Shown here piece by piece: positions 17,063 to 24,424 of a stretch of DNA of 28,698 bases. The DNA lies in NCBI GenBank assembly GCA_044375625.1, contig JBILMH010000020.1:1-28698 (forward strand), in the 5' to 3' direction. Every line of letters starts with the position of its first letter. Position 1 is the stretch's first letter. The DNA comes from CAISOG01 sp044375625 (GTDB lineage Bacteria > Pseudomonadota > Alphaproteobacteria > CAISOG01). Under the pieces are notes generated by a model. It was not told where the DNA came from. It searched no databases and worked only from the letters and a program-made list of their open reading frames with translations. The position numbers and the translations under genes are program-made.

Positions 17063-17104
17063 GTTGCCACCGATCCCTGGCCAAAACCAGGAACCGATGG
17101 CAAC
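17063..17104 (-). promoter_or_regulatory. 18-bp RNA hairpin between the first pilin gene and the triple-pilin gene
   Basis: Arms 17063-17080 and 17087-17104 with a 6-nt loop (17081-17086). Fifteen of 18 positions are Watson-Crick pairs. The other three (70/97, 73/94, 75/92) are C-A or A-C mismatches on the plus strand but become G-U wobbles on the minus strand, so the stem is complete only in the transcript of this operon. There is no U-run directly after it; a run of eight U occurs about 34 nt downstream (17022-17029). It lies 16 nt after the stop of the first pilin gene. Likely roles are a 3' stabiliser of the pilin mRNA, a processing site or a partial terminator that sets pilin excess. Confidence 0.65.
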
Positions 17105-17120
17105 CATGGCAAAACAGACG

Positions 17121-17495
17121 TTAAGTAGTCAAACCTGCACCACCAGAGGTAAATTCTGTACCGGCGATAAAGCCCATGGCTTGGTCAATCAGGGCGATGA
17201 GAGCCATCCCACCGATAGCCATGAACAACCATTGAAAGTTCAATTTTCCGAACATACACATGATACCCAGACCAACAACCCCCAGCGCGCCAATCGCATA
17301 GGAAATCGTGCGGATATTGGCATAGGCACGCCCCAGCGTACGCCCCGCCGTGTTGTAAATAGCCTCATTGCTAGTGGCCAACGGCGTAAAGGTTTTAGAG
17401 GTAAAAGCCTGCGCCCCCGCCTTAGTTGGGCCAGCCATCAGGCCAGCCAGCAACACCACCATAACGGCGATCATTGCATAAAGTGATTGTTTCAT
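17121..17495 (-). CDS. virB2: VirB2-family major pilin-like protein
   Basis: 124 residues. A signal peptide (hydrophobic 7-22, cleavage after Gly-Ala-Gln-Ala at 30) precedes about 25 residues of small-residue sequence and the two-span hairpin (about 62-112) with loop CMFGKLNFQW and a closing ALIDQAMGF. VirB2/TrbC pilins are cleaved and in several systems cyclised, then assembled into the pilus. This is the first gene of the operon, with GGAG at good spacing before the ATG and a CtrA box 58 nt upstream. The hairpin after its stop codon suggests expression above the downstream genes, which fits a major subunit. Confidence 0.87.
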   Translation of the reverse strand: MKQSLYAMIAVMVVLLAGLMAGPTKAGAQAFTSKTFTPLATSNEAIYNTAGRTLGRAYANIRTISYAIGALGVVGLGIMCMFGKLNFQWLFMAIGGMALIALIDQAMGFIAGTEFTSGGAGLTT

Positions 17496-17552
17496 AGGAA
17501 TTCTCCGTAGAAAGTTGATAAAAACACACAGACTAACTGTACTACCCGATTA

Positions 17553-17567
17553 TTAACCTTTTATTAA
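17553..17567. promoter_or_regulatory. Perfect CtrA box upstream of the T4SS/pilus operon
   Basis: TTAA-N7-TTAA with halves at 17553-17556 and 17564-17567. Two more TTAA half-sites follow at 17571 and 17576. This is the full CtrA consensus of alphaproteobacteria, where it overlaps the -35 region of activated promoters. On the minus strand a TACAGT-like -10 lies a suitable distance downstream, giving a short leader to the first pilin gene. The site lies in a 269-nt AT-rich divergent region (17496-17764) that also serves the membrane-protein gene on the plus strand. A minus-strand TTGCCA-N17-AATAAT further upstream could be a second promoter. Confidence 0.6.
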
Positions 17568-17764
17568 GCTTTAATTTAAGGCACTTTGGCGATGGCGCAT
17601 GCCAGAGACGAATTGGGGCAATATACTGTTTTTATTATTTTTTACAATATCTTATTTGGCAAGAAGGATGATTGCGCAACGAAAAATTTTCTTGTCATCC
17701 ATTCCATTGCCCGTGTTAACTTTACAACACAACCACCCCCATCATAAAAGTTAGCGCCAGATTG

Positions 17765-19492
17765 ATGACCGAATCGATGATCCAAACTACCCCACCCGTT
17801 GCCGCCGCCGTCAAGGTTAATTCCGACGTCCTCGACAACCCTCGCCTGATTTTATGGCTTTATGGCCTGCTGCTGCTGGGGTTTCTGGTGCCCCTGTTTT
17901 TTTATGAATGGCCGATTGGGGTTGACTATCTAACCCACCTGCCCCGCCTATACATTCTGCGGCATTTGGACAGCGACCCCTATCTGCACCAATTTTTTCA
18001 GGCCAATCCCGCCATGTTCAGCAATTTGGGATTTGATGTGCTGGCCGGCCTGTTTTACCGCATCGTCGACCTGACCACCGCGGGCAATATCACCATTGGT
18101 ATCAGCATATTGGCCTATGGAATCAGCTGCGCCTGGCTGTTCTACGCCGCCCATCGCCGCATCAGCCTGTGGATGCTGACCAGCCTGATTTTCCTGGTAC
18201 AGTTCAATTTGGTGGTCGGCATGGTCAGCCACTATTTGGCACAATCGCTATTTTTCGCCTTTCTGGGCTATCTGCTGTGGCGGGGGCGCTACAGCTTTGG
18301 CTGGCGGGAGAATTTGGGGCTGGCGGCATTTTCGGCGATTACCTTTGTTTGCCATGCCTTTCCCTGGCTTTACTGCCTGGTCGCCTGGTGCTTTTGGCAA
18401 CTTTATGGCCTGGGCAATCGCCATTACCGCCTGTTCAGCCGTGATGGGATGCATACCGTGGTCAGCAGCCTGCATCTGCTTATTCCTGGCCTGATTATCG
18501 GCCTGTGGTTTCGTGGCACGAACTATGTGGCCGAAAGTTTTATGTTTGGTCTTGCATCGCTAAACGAAAAGATTGAGAGGTTCAGCAACAGTTTTGGGGC
18601 GATTCGGATATTTGACCAAATCTATGTTGATCAACAGCTTATAGTCTGTTTTCTGGCTTTAACGGCCGTCATTGTCTTGAAAAACAAAATAAAAAAGAGC
18701 AATTATTTGGTTGGCCTTTCTTTCGTCTATTTGGGTTTGGCCAACTTTTTCCCCGACAACATGTTTGATTCGGGGGTTTTCGATACCCGCCTGTATCAGG
18801 TGGTTTTCACCCTGGCGGTTATCAGCATTGATCCGATTCTGACCGACAGGGTTTTTGCCCGTTTCACCACGATTTTTATCACCCTGTGCATCCTGATACG
18901 CATCGCCACCTTCAGCGTCAATGCCGACAAAATCACCTCTGATGTCAACCTGTACCGCGCCGCCTTTCAACAGCTTGATCCCGGAAAAAAGCTGTTGTTA
19001 TCGATGCAGACAGAGCAAAGCAACCTGTGTTATAGGTATGGAAATCCCTATGGCGATCTGCAGTGCCATCCCGATCCCCTGCAAGCTAACGCGGTATCAC
19101 ACGTTGGTTATTATAGCAGCTTTGCCATCATGGATCGTTCGGTGTTTGCCACGCCATTTTTCGCCCATCCCGCCAAGCACAGCGTACTGGTTCGACCAGA
19201 ATTTCACCATATGGCCGAAATTGATACTACCCTCATGTTCTGGGAATGGCTGAACGGTACCGCGCCAAAAGGCTATGTCATGCAATCCAGCCGTTTAACC
19301 TGTTTCCGTGAGATGAACTGCCCCTGGCCAAGTTGGCGGCAGGATTTTGATTACATCATGATCATGAATTTGCGCAGCGATTTTGTCGATCCGCCCGGCA
19401 TGACCCTGCTGTTCACCGATCCGCGCGGCTATGCCAAACTTTATGCGATCGATCACAGCTGGCAAGCCCCCAATAGCGCAACACAGCCTTAG
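17765..19492 (+). CDS. Polytopic membrane protein, unknown function (possibly GT-C-like)
   Basis: 575 residues from an ATG at 17765 (a TTG directly precedes it). I count about nine to eleven hydrophobic segments, starting at residues 30-48 and ending near 360, and then a soluble C-terminal domain of about 190 residues. The first periplasmic loop has Asp-Tyr-Leu-Thr-His-Leu-Pro-Arg, an acidic/His pattern of the kind found in GT-C glycosyltransferases and related dolichol/undecaprenyl-phosphate-sugar enzymes. The many spans plus a C-terminal soluble domain also fit that fold. I see no decisive motif, so function is open. No clear ribosome-binding site. It is transcribed away from the pilus operon and followed by mnmA. 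Confidence 0.8.
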   Translation: MTESMIQTTPPVAAAVKVNSDVLDNPRLILWLYGLLLLGFLVPLFFYEWPIGVDYLTHLPRLYILRHLDSDPYLHQFFQANPAMFSNLGFDVLAGLFYRIVDLTTAGNITIGISILAYGISCAWLFYAAHRRISLWMLTSLIFLVQFNLVVGMVSHYLAQSLFFAFLGYLLWRGRYSFGWRENLGLAAFSAITFVCHAFPWLYCLVAWCFWQLYGLGNRHYRLFSRDGMHTVVSSLHLLIPGLIIGLWFRGTNYVAESFMFGLASLNEKIERFSNSFGAIRIFDQIYVDQQLIVCFLALTAVIVLKNKIKKSNYLVGLSFVYLGLANFFPDNMFDSGVFDTRLYQVVFTLAVISIDPILTDRVFARFTTIFITLCILIRIATFSVNADKITSDVNLYRAAFQQLDPGKKLLLSMQTEQSNLCYRYGNPYGDLQCHPDPLQANAVSHVGYYSSFAIMDRSVFATPFFAHPAKHSVLVRPEFHHMAEIDTTLMFWEWLNGTAPKGYVMQSSRLTCFREMNCPWPSWRQDFDYIMIMNLRSDFVDPPGMTLLFTDPRGYAKLYAIDHSWQAPNSATQP

Positions 19493-19496
19493 GGCT

Positions 19497-19524
19497 TTGG
19501 TTCTTAAGACCTTTATGATAAAAT
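19497..19524 (+). promoter_or_regulatory. Candidate sigma-70-type promoter for mnmA
   Basis: TTGGTT (19497-19502), 16-nt spacer, TAAAAT (19519-19524), in the short gap after the membrane-protein gene. Initiation about 7 nt further would leave a leader of about 20 nt before the mnmA ATG at 19553. Matches are four of six and five of six to the consensus. Confidence 0.45.
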
Positions 19525-19552
19525 GCGCGCATAGGGTTATGAATCCCACCCA

Positions 19553-20881
19553 ATGAACCACCAAAATCGCCCCCAAAAAGCAACGATGACTTCTAAGATT
19601 TCAGATACCCCCTTCATAGAGCAGCTGGATGGTGGCTGCCCGTTGCGATCCGCCTGGGACAGTGCGCCCCCTGTGACCTCGTCGGCCAACACCGCCCTCC
19701 CCCCCATGCCAACCGATTTGGCGGCGGGCGCTACGGTGGCGGTTGCCATGTCGGGCGGGGTGGACAGCAGCGTGGTGGCCGCCGTGCTGGCGGAGCAGGG
19801 GTTTAAGGTCATCGGCATCACCCTGCAACTGTATGATCACGGCCAAGCGCTGGGCAAAAAGGGCGCGTGTTGCGCGGGCGCGGACATTTATGACGCCCGT
19901 CAGGTAGCCGATCGCCTGAACATTCCCCACTATGTGTTGGACTATGAAAGCCGTTTTAACCAAGCTGTGATTCAGGATTTTGCCGATGCCTATGCGCGCG
20001 GCGAAACCCCGATTCCGTGCGTGCGCTGCAACCAGCGGGTGAAATTTAAAGATTTGTTGGAGATGGCACGCGACCTGGGGGCACAGGCTTTGGCGACGGG
20101 GCATTACGTCCAACGGCTGCTAGGCGATTCTGGCCAAGCGCAGCTGCACCGCGCCGCCGACCACAACCGCGACCAAAGCTATTTCCTGTTTGCCACCACG
20201 CAGGCGCAGTTGGACTTTTTGCGCTTTCCCCTCGGTGGCCTGGCCAGCAAAGACGAAACCCGCGCCCTGGCTGCCCGCTATGGCCTGGCGGTGGCCGATA
20301 AGCCCGACAGCCAGGATATTTGCTTTGTGCCGACGGGCGGCTATGCCGATGTGGTCGCGCGCCTGCGTCCAGAGGCGGTGGAGCCTGGCGATATTATCCA
20401 TCTGGATGGGCGGGTGATGGGGCGGCATCAGGGCATCATTCACTACACCATTGGCCAGCGTAAGGGGCTGGGCATTGGCGGGCAGAAAGACGGCGATAAT
20501 GAGCCGCTGTTCGTTATCCGGCTGGACGCGGCGCGGCGGCAGGTGGTGGTTGGCGCGCGCCAAGATTTGCGCTGTCAACAAATGCGCCTGACCGAGGTCA
20601 ATTGGTTGGGTGATGCGGCGCCAGGGGGAAGCGCGGCCGTGACCGATTTGGCGATAGCGGTGAAGTGGCGGTCGATGATGACCCCGGTGGCCGCCCGCCT
20701 AAGCCTAACCGCGCCGTCTGGAACGGATACTCAGGCCATCGTCACCCTGGACAATGCCGATGATCATGGCGCGATTGCCCCGGGGCAAGCCTGCGTCTTT
20801 TATCAGGGGGAAAGGGTGCTGGGCGGCGGATGGATACAGGGCACAAGCCTGGATGAATCCAGTGCAACCAGGCTGTCATAG
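19553..20881 (+). CDS. mnmA: tRNA-specific 2-thiouridylase MnmA
   Basis: 442 residues. MnmA adenylates and thiolates U34 of tRNA-Lys, -Glu and -Gln to s2U, taking sulfur from a persulfide relay. The PP-loop SGGVDSS is at 67-73. The two catalytic cysteines are Cys159 in PCVRCN and Cys257 in DSQDICFVP, corresponding to the Cys102/Cys199 pair of the E. coli enzyme. GHYV (183-186) and the IGQRKGLG motif are also present. The N-terminus is about 45 residues longer than usual; an ATG at 19706 (codon 52) would give a normal length but has no ribosome-binding site. The gene converges on motE with a 47-nt gap. Confidence 0.96.
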   Translation: MNHQNRPQKATMTSKISDTPFIEQLDGGCPLRSAWDSAPPVTSSANTALPPMPTDLAAGATVAVAMSGGVDSSVVAAVLAEQGFKVIGITLQLYDHGQALGKKGACCAGADIYDARQVADRLNIPHYVLDYESRFNQAVIQDFADAYARGETPIPCVRCNQRVKFKDLLEMARDLGAQALATGHYVQRLLGDSGQAQLHRAADHNRDQSYFLFATTQAQLDFLRFPLGGLASKDETRALAARYGLAVADKPDSQDICFVPTGGYADVVARLRPEAVEPGDIIHLDGRVMGRHQGIIHYTIGQRKGLGIGGQKDGDNEPLFVIRLDAARRQVVVGARQDLRCQQMRLTEVNWLGDAAPGGSAAVTDLAIAVKWRSMMTPVAARLSLTAPSGTDTQAIVTLDNADDHGAIAPGQACVFYQGERVLGGGWIQGTSLDESSATRLS

Positions 20882-20928
20882 CCTTTTGCCGTTCGAAAGC
20901 CCCTATTCGATATTCTGTTTCGGGGCGG

Positions 20929-21705
20929 CTATTCGGGCAGTTCGGGCAGTTTTTTGTGCTCAAGCAACAGGGCGGTCACCACCCGCGTCTTAACGGGATT
21001 CATGTTGGCCATGATAATCGCCGATTTGGCCTCCTTCATCTTGCTAAGCACTTGAATCAAAATGGTGTTATCCAGCTGATCAAAAATAACGGCGGCCTCT
21101 TTCGGCTTCATGGTTTCATAAATCCTGACCAGGCTTTGCACCTTTTCATCTTCTTCTTTTTTGTAAGAGGCGGATATTTGCTGAATCTCAGCTTTTAGCG
21201 CCTCAATTTGTTTTTGCACATTGGCCAACTCTTCAATCTTGCTGTTGACCCGTTTTTCGGTAGCCTCCAGCAACAAAATGCGCTCATTGATAGTTTTTTC
21301 CTTGGCCTCAATCTCCCCCCGCCGTTGTGACAAAGACTGCAACATTTCCATCTCAGACGCGCTCATGCTGGTGGGATCAAAATGGTCGGCGGATGCCCCA
21401 TCCCCGCTTTCCTTAGCGCTTTCTTTCTCACCTTCTTTAGCGGAATCCTTGCCTACCTCCTTATCTTTCTCTTTGGATGCGGCCTGGGATGGTTTGGCAT
21501 CGGTTTTTGCGGCACTCTTATCGTCCGCGGGCGCCTTTTTACTGTCTGTCTCGGCCGCCTTGGTTGGCTCAGCCGCCTTGGCCGCCGATTGCACAAACAG
21601 GCTATCGACCCCGCGGCTAATGACGTCCAGTTGCACCGGAATCAGGATCGTCAGCATCAAGATGGTGGCAGGCAATAAGCGCAACCGAAGCCCAAAAAAT
21701 TTCAT
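20929..21705 (-). CDS. motE: MotE-like flagellar motor chaperone (MgtE-N-like domain)
   Basis: 258 residues. One N-terminal membrane segment (about 10-27) is followed by a low-complexity Lys/Ala/Asp/Ser-rich linker (about 40-105), a long coiled coil (about 115-190) and a conserved C-terminal domain (about 195-250) with YETMKPKEAAVIFDQLD and MNPVKTR. This pattern matches the MotE family (COG3334), periplasmic proteins that stabilise MotC in Rhizobium and sit in flagellar operons of many alphaproteobacteria. The ATG overlaps the TAA of the preceding gene by one base, so it is the last gene of the fliL operon. Confidence 0.88.
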   Translation of the reverse strand: MKFFGLRLRLLPATILMLTILIPVQLDVISRGVDSLFVQSAAKAAEPTKAAETDSKKAPADDKSAAKTDAKPSQAASKEKDKEVGKDSAKEGEKESAKESGDGASADHFDPTSMSASEMEMLQSLSQRRGEIEAKEKTINERILLLEATEKRVNSKIEELANVQKQIEALKAEIQQISASYKKEEDEKVQSLVRIYETMKPKEAAVIFDQLDNTILIQVLSKMKEAKSAIIMANMNPVKTRVVTALLLEHKKLPELPE

Positions 21706-22340
21706 TACCGTAACCCCTTAATCGCACTAAGGATGGATCGTTCCCGATTGGGCGCCGTTTCGACGGAGGTGGACGGCAGCGATCCTGCCGATTGTGGGGT
21801 TAGCGGCAGTTTGTTGGCCGATGACCGGCCGCTTTCCCTATCCATTTCCGCAATAATTTCTGAGGCCAATTTTTCGGCCTGGGTCATGCTGGCAGCGGCT
21901 GGCTTAGTAGCCACCACGGCCTTAGCCGCACCCGTTGTTGCCACACCGCTGGAGGATGCTGTTGCTGACACATCGGCCAATCGCTTGTCTTCCTGCTTAT
22001 CGCGCAAATTCTGACGATTATCCCGAATTTGATTCGCCAACTGCTCCGCCAGGGCATCACCACTTTCCAACATATAGGCCAATTCATCGCGCAAAATCTG
22101 GGCACGATCGACAAATTTTTGCAGGCCATTGCCGGCCTCTTCAGCGGCCACGCGCAGGTTATGAACGCCATTATCGGCCATCCCCAAAGCGCCAGTGAAT
22201 TGCCGAATCAGCTGTTCAAACTGCGCCTGATCTTGGCGCAAATTGGTCAATTTGCGGTTCAGCATATAGGCGTAAATGATGGTGGCGACCAGCAAAACGG
22301 CCACGGTTACCTGCACCAACAACGCCAGAATATTAAACAT
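21705..22340 (-). CDS. DUF6468-type flagellar-operon membrane protein
   Basis: 211 residues from the ATG at 22340, four bases after the fliM stop; a longer frame to 22472 runs inside fliM and is rejected. One N-terminal membrane segment (4-24) is followed by a coiled-coil region (about 28-115) with a strongly charged pattern and a disordered Ala/Ser/Thr-rich C-terminus. I recognise the arrangement as the DUF6468-type protein found between fliM and motE in Rhodospirillales-like genomes. Its function is not known to me; the layout suggests a basal-body or motor accessory factor. Confidence 0.8.
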   Translation of the reverse strand: MFNILALLVQVTVAVLLVATIIYAYMLNRKLTNLRQDQAQFEQLIRQFTGALGMADNGVHNLRVAAEEAGNGLQKFVDRAQILRDELAYMLESGDALAEQLANQIRDNRQNLRDKQEDKRLADVSATASSSGVATTGAAKAVVATKPAAASMTQAEKLASEIIAEMDRESGRSSANKLPLTPQSAGSLPSTSVETAPNRERSILSAIKGLR

Positions 22341-22344
22341 GGTT

Positions 22345-23451
22345 CTAAATACCTTCTTGAAACAGCCGTTCTTGAACTTTGACAGCGATACTATCCCGCT
22401 TGCGCCCAACAATACCGTGGAACATCGACACTTCGCCACAGCGCAATTCGACCGGCGCATTGGGTTCTGCATTCAACAGGATCTGGGTACCAACCCGCCA
22501 GTTGATGACATCGCTCAATTTTAACACCACCTCATCCAAAACCGCGTTGATATACACATCGGTCAACCACAGCTCACTGGCCAAACGGGTCTGCCAAATG
22601 CTATCTCGGCCAAATTTTTCCCCCATGAACATTTGAATCAGCAAGTCGCGTACAGGCTCCAACGTGGCATAGGGGATAACCAGCTCTAACCGCCCACCAT
22701 GATCATCCATATCGATACGAAAACTAATCAGCACGGCCGCATTGGCCTGACGGGCGATCATCGCAAAGCGTGGATTGGTTTCCAGGCGGTCAAAAGAAAA
22801 AGTAACGGGGCTTAGGGGGTCAAAAGCCGCCGACAAATCCTCAAGCACGATTTTGATCATCCGTTCCAGCAAACCACGCTCAATCGTGGTATAGGGGCGC
22901 CCCTCCACCCGCATCGCCGCTGCCCCCCGCCGACCGCCCAACAACACATCCACCACCGAGTAAACCAGGGAGGAATCAACGGTCAGCAATCCATAGTTGT
23001 CCCATTCCTCAGCCTTAAAAACTCCCAACATGGCTGGCAAGGGGATGGAGTTGAGATAGTCACCAAAACGGGTGGCGGAGATGGAATCTAACGTAACCTC
23101 AACACTGTCGGAGGTAAAGTTGCGCAGGCTGGTCGATAGCATCCGTACCAGGCGGTCGCAAATAACCTCCAACATCGGCAGGCGTTCATAGGAAACCAGC
23201 GCGCTGTTAACGATCGCCTGAATACCCGCCAAGGTATTTTCGTTATCACCCGTACGCCCAAAACCCAGTAGGCTGTCGATTTCATCCTGGCTTAGCAGGC
23301 TGCGTGTATCACCGCCAAAATCATCGGATCCATCGTCATCGCCACCAAACCCACTGTTCAGCTTATCCAAAGAACCCGTTGAGTTGGCCGACGTGGCATC
23401 AGCCGCTAAGGCATCCCGCCCAGGATTTTCAACCTGATCTGACTCAGCCAT
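22345..23451 (-). CDS. fliM: Flagellar motor switch protein FliM
   Basis: 368 residues. FliM is the C-ring protein that binds CheY-P and FliG and sets rotation direction. An acidic, Gly-rich N-terminus precedes LLSQDEIDSLLGF (about 52-64), a motif at the N-terminus of FliM proteins. A CheC-like middle domain (about 85-265) contains the NPRFAMI stretch. The C-terminal SpoA domain (about 285-360) has VVLKLSDVINWRVG and LRCGEVSMFHGIVG. The N-terminal extension before LSQDEID is longer than in E. coli. AGGGG precedes the ATG. It follows fliL by 33 nt. Confidence 0.96.
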   Translation of the reverse strand: MAESDQVENPGRDALAADATSANSTGSLDKLNSGFGGDDDGSDDFGGDTRSLLSQDEIDSLLGFGRTGDNENTLAGIQAIVNSALVSYERLPMLEVICDRLVRMLSTSLRNFTSDSVEVTLDSISATRFGDYLNSIPLPAMLGVFKAEEWDNYGLLTVDSSLVYSVVDVLLGGRRGAAAMRVEGRPYTTIERGLLERMIKIVLEDLSAAFDPLSPVTFSFDRLETNPRFAMIARQANAAVLISFRIDMDDHGGRLELVIPYATLEPVRDLLIQMFMGEKFGRDSIWQTRLASELWLTDVYINAVLDEVVLKLSDVINWRVGTQILLNAEPNAPVELRCGEVSMFHGIVGRKRDSIAVKVQERLFQEGI

Positions 23452-23484
23452 CTTACCCCTACCTTTCTGAAGTTACCGCAGCAT

Positions 23485-24096
23485 CTACTGTGCTAGCATT
23501 TCAGTAAACAAAACATCCTTAACCTTTGCGGGTTCGGCAATCTTGTTCACCCGCACCAACAGCTCTTCTCGCAGGCGGTACATGCCCGCCGACCCCTGCA
23601 AATCTTCTAACCGCAGCTGCCGCAGGTACAACTGAAAGCTATCGATAATTCGTGGCATCAAATTCTCAACGACCTTAGCATATTCGGCATCGCCAACCTC
23701 AAGGCTCATTTTCAATTTTAGAAAACTGCTTTTTTTACCGCCAGTCAGATTAACGGTCATATCGGGGATTACCACAAAAACCGATGGCTTTTTCTCGTCC
23801 TTTTCACCTTTGCCTTCTTTTTTCTTAGAGCTTTTTTCGGATTTCTCAGGTTTTTCTGCATGTTCGCCCGCTTCTTTGCCCTCATGCGCCTCACCATCTT
23901 CAGCTTTTTTGCTCAAGATTCCCGACGCAAAAACGCCGCCACCAGCAATAAGGACGATCAGGACGCCAGCAATAATCAGCAGTTTGCCCTTACCTTTTTT
24001 GCCTCCGGCAGGCGCCGAACCAGCCTCCCCCTCACCCCCTTCAGTGCGTTCAGAGGGATCAACCGACAAACCAGCGCTTACGTCATTCTCAACCAT
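23485..24096 (-). CDS. fliL: Flagellar basal body-associated protein FliL
   Basis: 203 residues. A short cytoplasmic tail, one membrane span (38-58), a highly charged Glu/Lys linker (about 60-100) and a periplasmic FliL domain (about 103-203). The domain contains VVIPDMTVNLTGG and a closing ELLVRVNKI...VLFTEMLAQ pattern. FliL surrounds the stator and supports torque. First gene of the fliL-fliM-DUF6468-motE operon; a CtrA box lies about 120 nt upstream, matching the known CtrA control of the fliLM operon in Caulobacter. Confidence 0.93.
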   Translation of the reverse strand: MVENDVSAGLSVDPSERTEGGEGEAGSAPAGGKKGKGKLLIIAGVLIVLIAGGGVFASGILSKKAEDGEAHEGKEAGEHAEKPEKSEKSSKKKEGKGEKDEKKPSVFVVIPDMTVNLTGGKKSSFLKLKMSLEVGDAEYAKVVENLMPRIIDSFQLYLRQLRLEDLQGSAGMYRLREELLVRVNKIAEPAKVKDVLFTEMLAQ

Positions 24097-24214
24097 GACT
24101 CACCCATCCTATACATTGTGGCAAAGCATTCGTTCAAAACCAACCTCTTAAGCGATGATTGAGGGGGCATAGCCCATCCAATTTTCGCAAACCATACAAT
24201 TCTGTGCCGTACCG

Positions 24215-24229
24215 TTAATGAACACTTAA
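24215..24229. promoter_or_regulatory. Perfect CtrA box of the fliL operon
   Basis: TTAA-N7-TTAA with halves at 24215-24218 and 24226-24229, about 120 nt from the fliL start and 196 nt from the flgF start. In Caulobacter the fliLM promoter is a direct CtrA target, so fliL is the likelier target here. Confidence 0.65.
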
Positions 24230-24349
24230 GTCTAACGGACAAAAAGTTAACAACTGGTAAGGATTCGATTTTGGCGCTGCCCACCTTGATAGGCATCACC
24301 ATCATATCGATGACCATCAAATCCCGACTCAAAAAGCGTTTCCAATCTT

Positions 24350-24365
24350 TGGCACGATTCTTGCT
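24350..24365 (+). promoter_or_regulatory. Sigma-54 promoter for flgF-flgG-flgA-flgH
   Basis: TGGCACG-N4-TTGCT with the invariant GG at 24351-24352 and GC at 24363-24364, ten bases apart. This is the full RpoN -24/-12 consensus. Initiation near 24376 would leave a leader of about 50 nt before flgF. Late-stage rod and hook genes are RpoN-dependent in Caulobacter and many other flagellates. Confidence 0.8.
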
Positions 24366-24424
24366 GCACAGCTGTGAAGGCGGTTACCGCCACAACCATC
24401 CATTCGGTGAACAGTCGCAGTCCT

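Larger units (their letters stand above)
24097..24424. other. Divergent fliL/flgF intergenic region (328 nt)
   Basis: No gene is supported here. It holds a perfect CtrA box (24215-24229) and a perfect sigma-54 promoter (24350-24365), described separately. A weaker half-matching site, TTAA-N7-TAAG, begins at 24246. I found no sigma-54 site facing fliL. Confidence 0.7.

Noticed and set aside
20899..20926. Possible terminator between mnmA and motE
   Set aside because: Only a 5-bp GCCCC/GGGGC stem with an 18-nt loop and no T-run; too weak.
22341..22472. Longer start of the DUF6468 protein
   Set aside because: The extra 44 codons lie inside fliM and precede a well-formed N-terminal membrane segment beginning at the ATG at 22340.
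24246..24260. Second CtrA-like site next to the perfect one
   Set aside because: The second half is TAAG, not TTAA; recorded only as a weak half-match.
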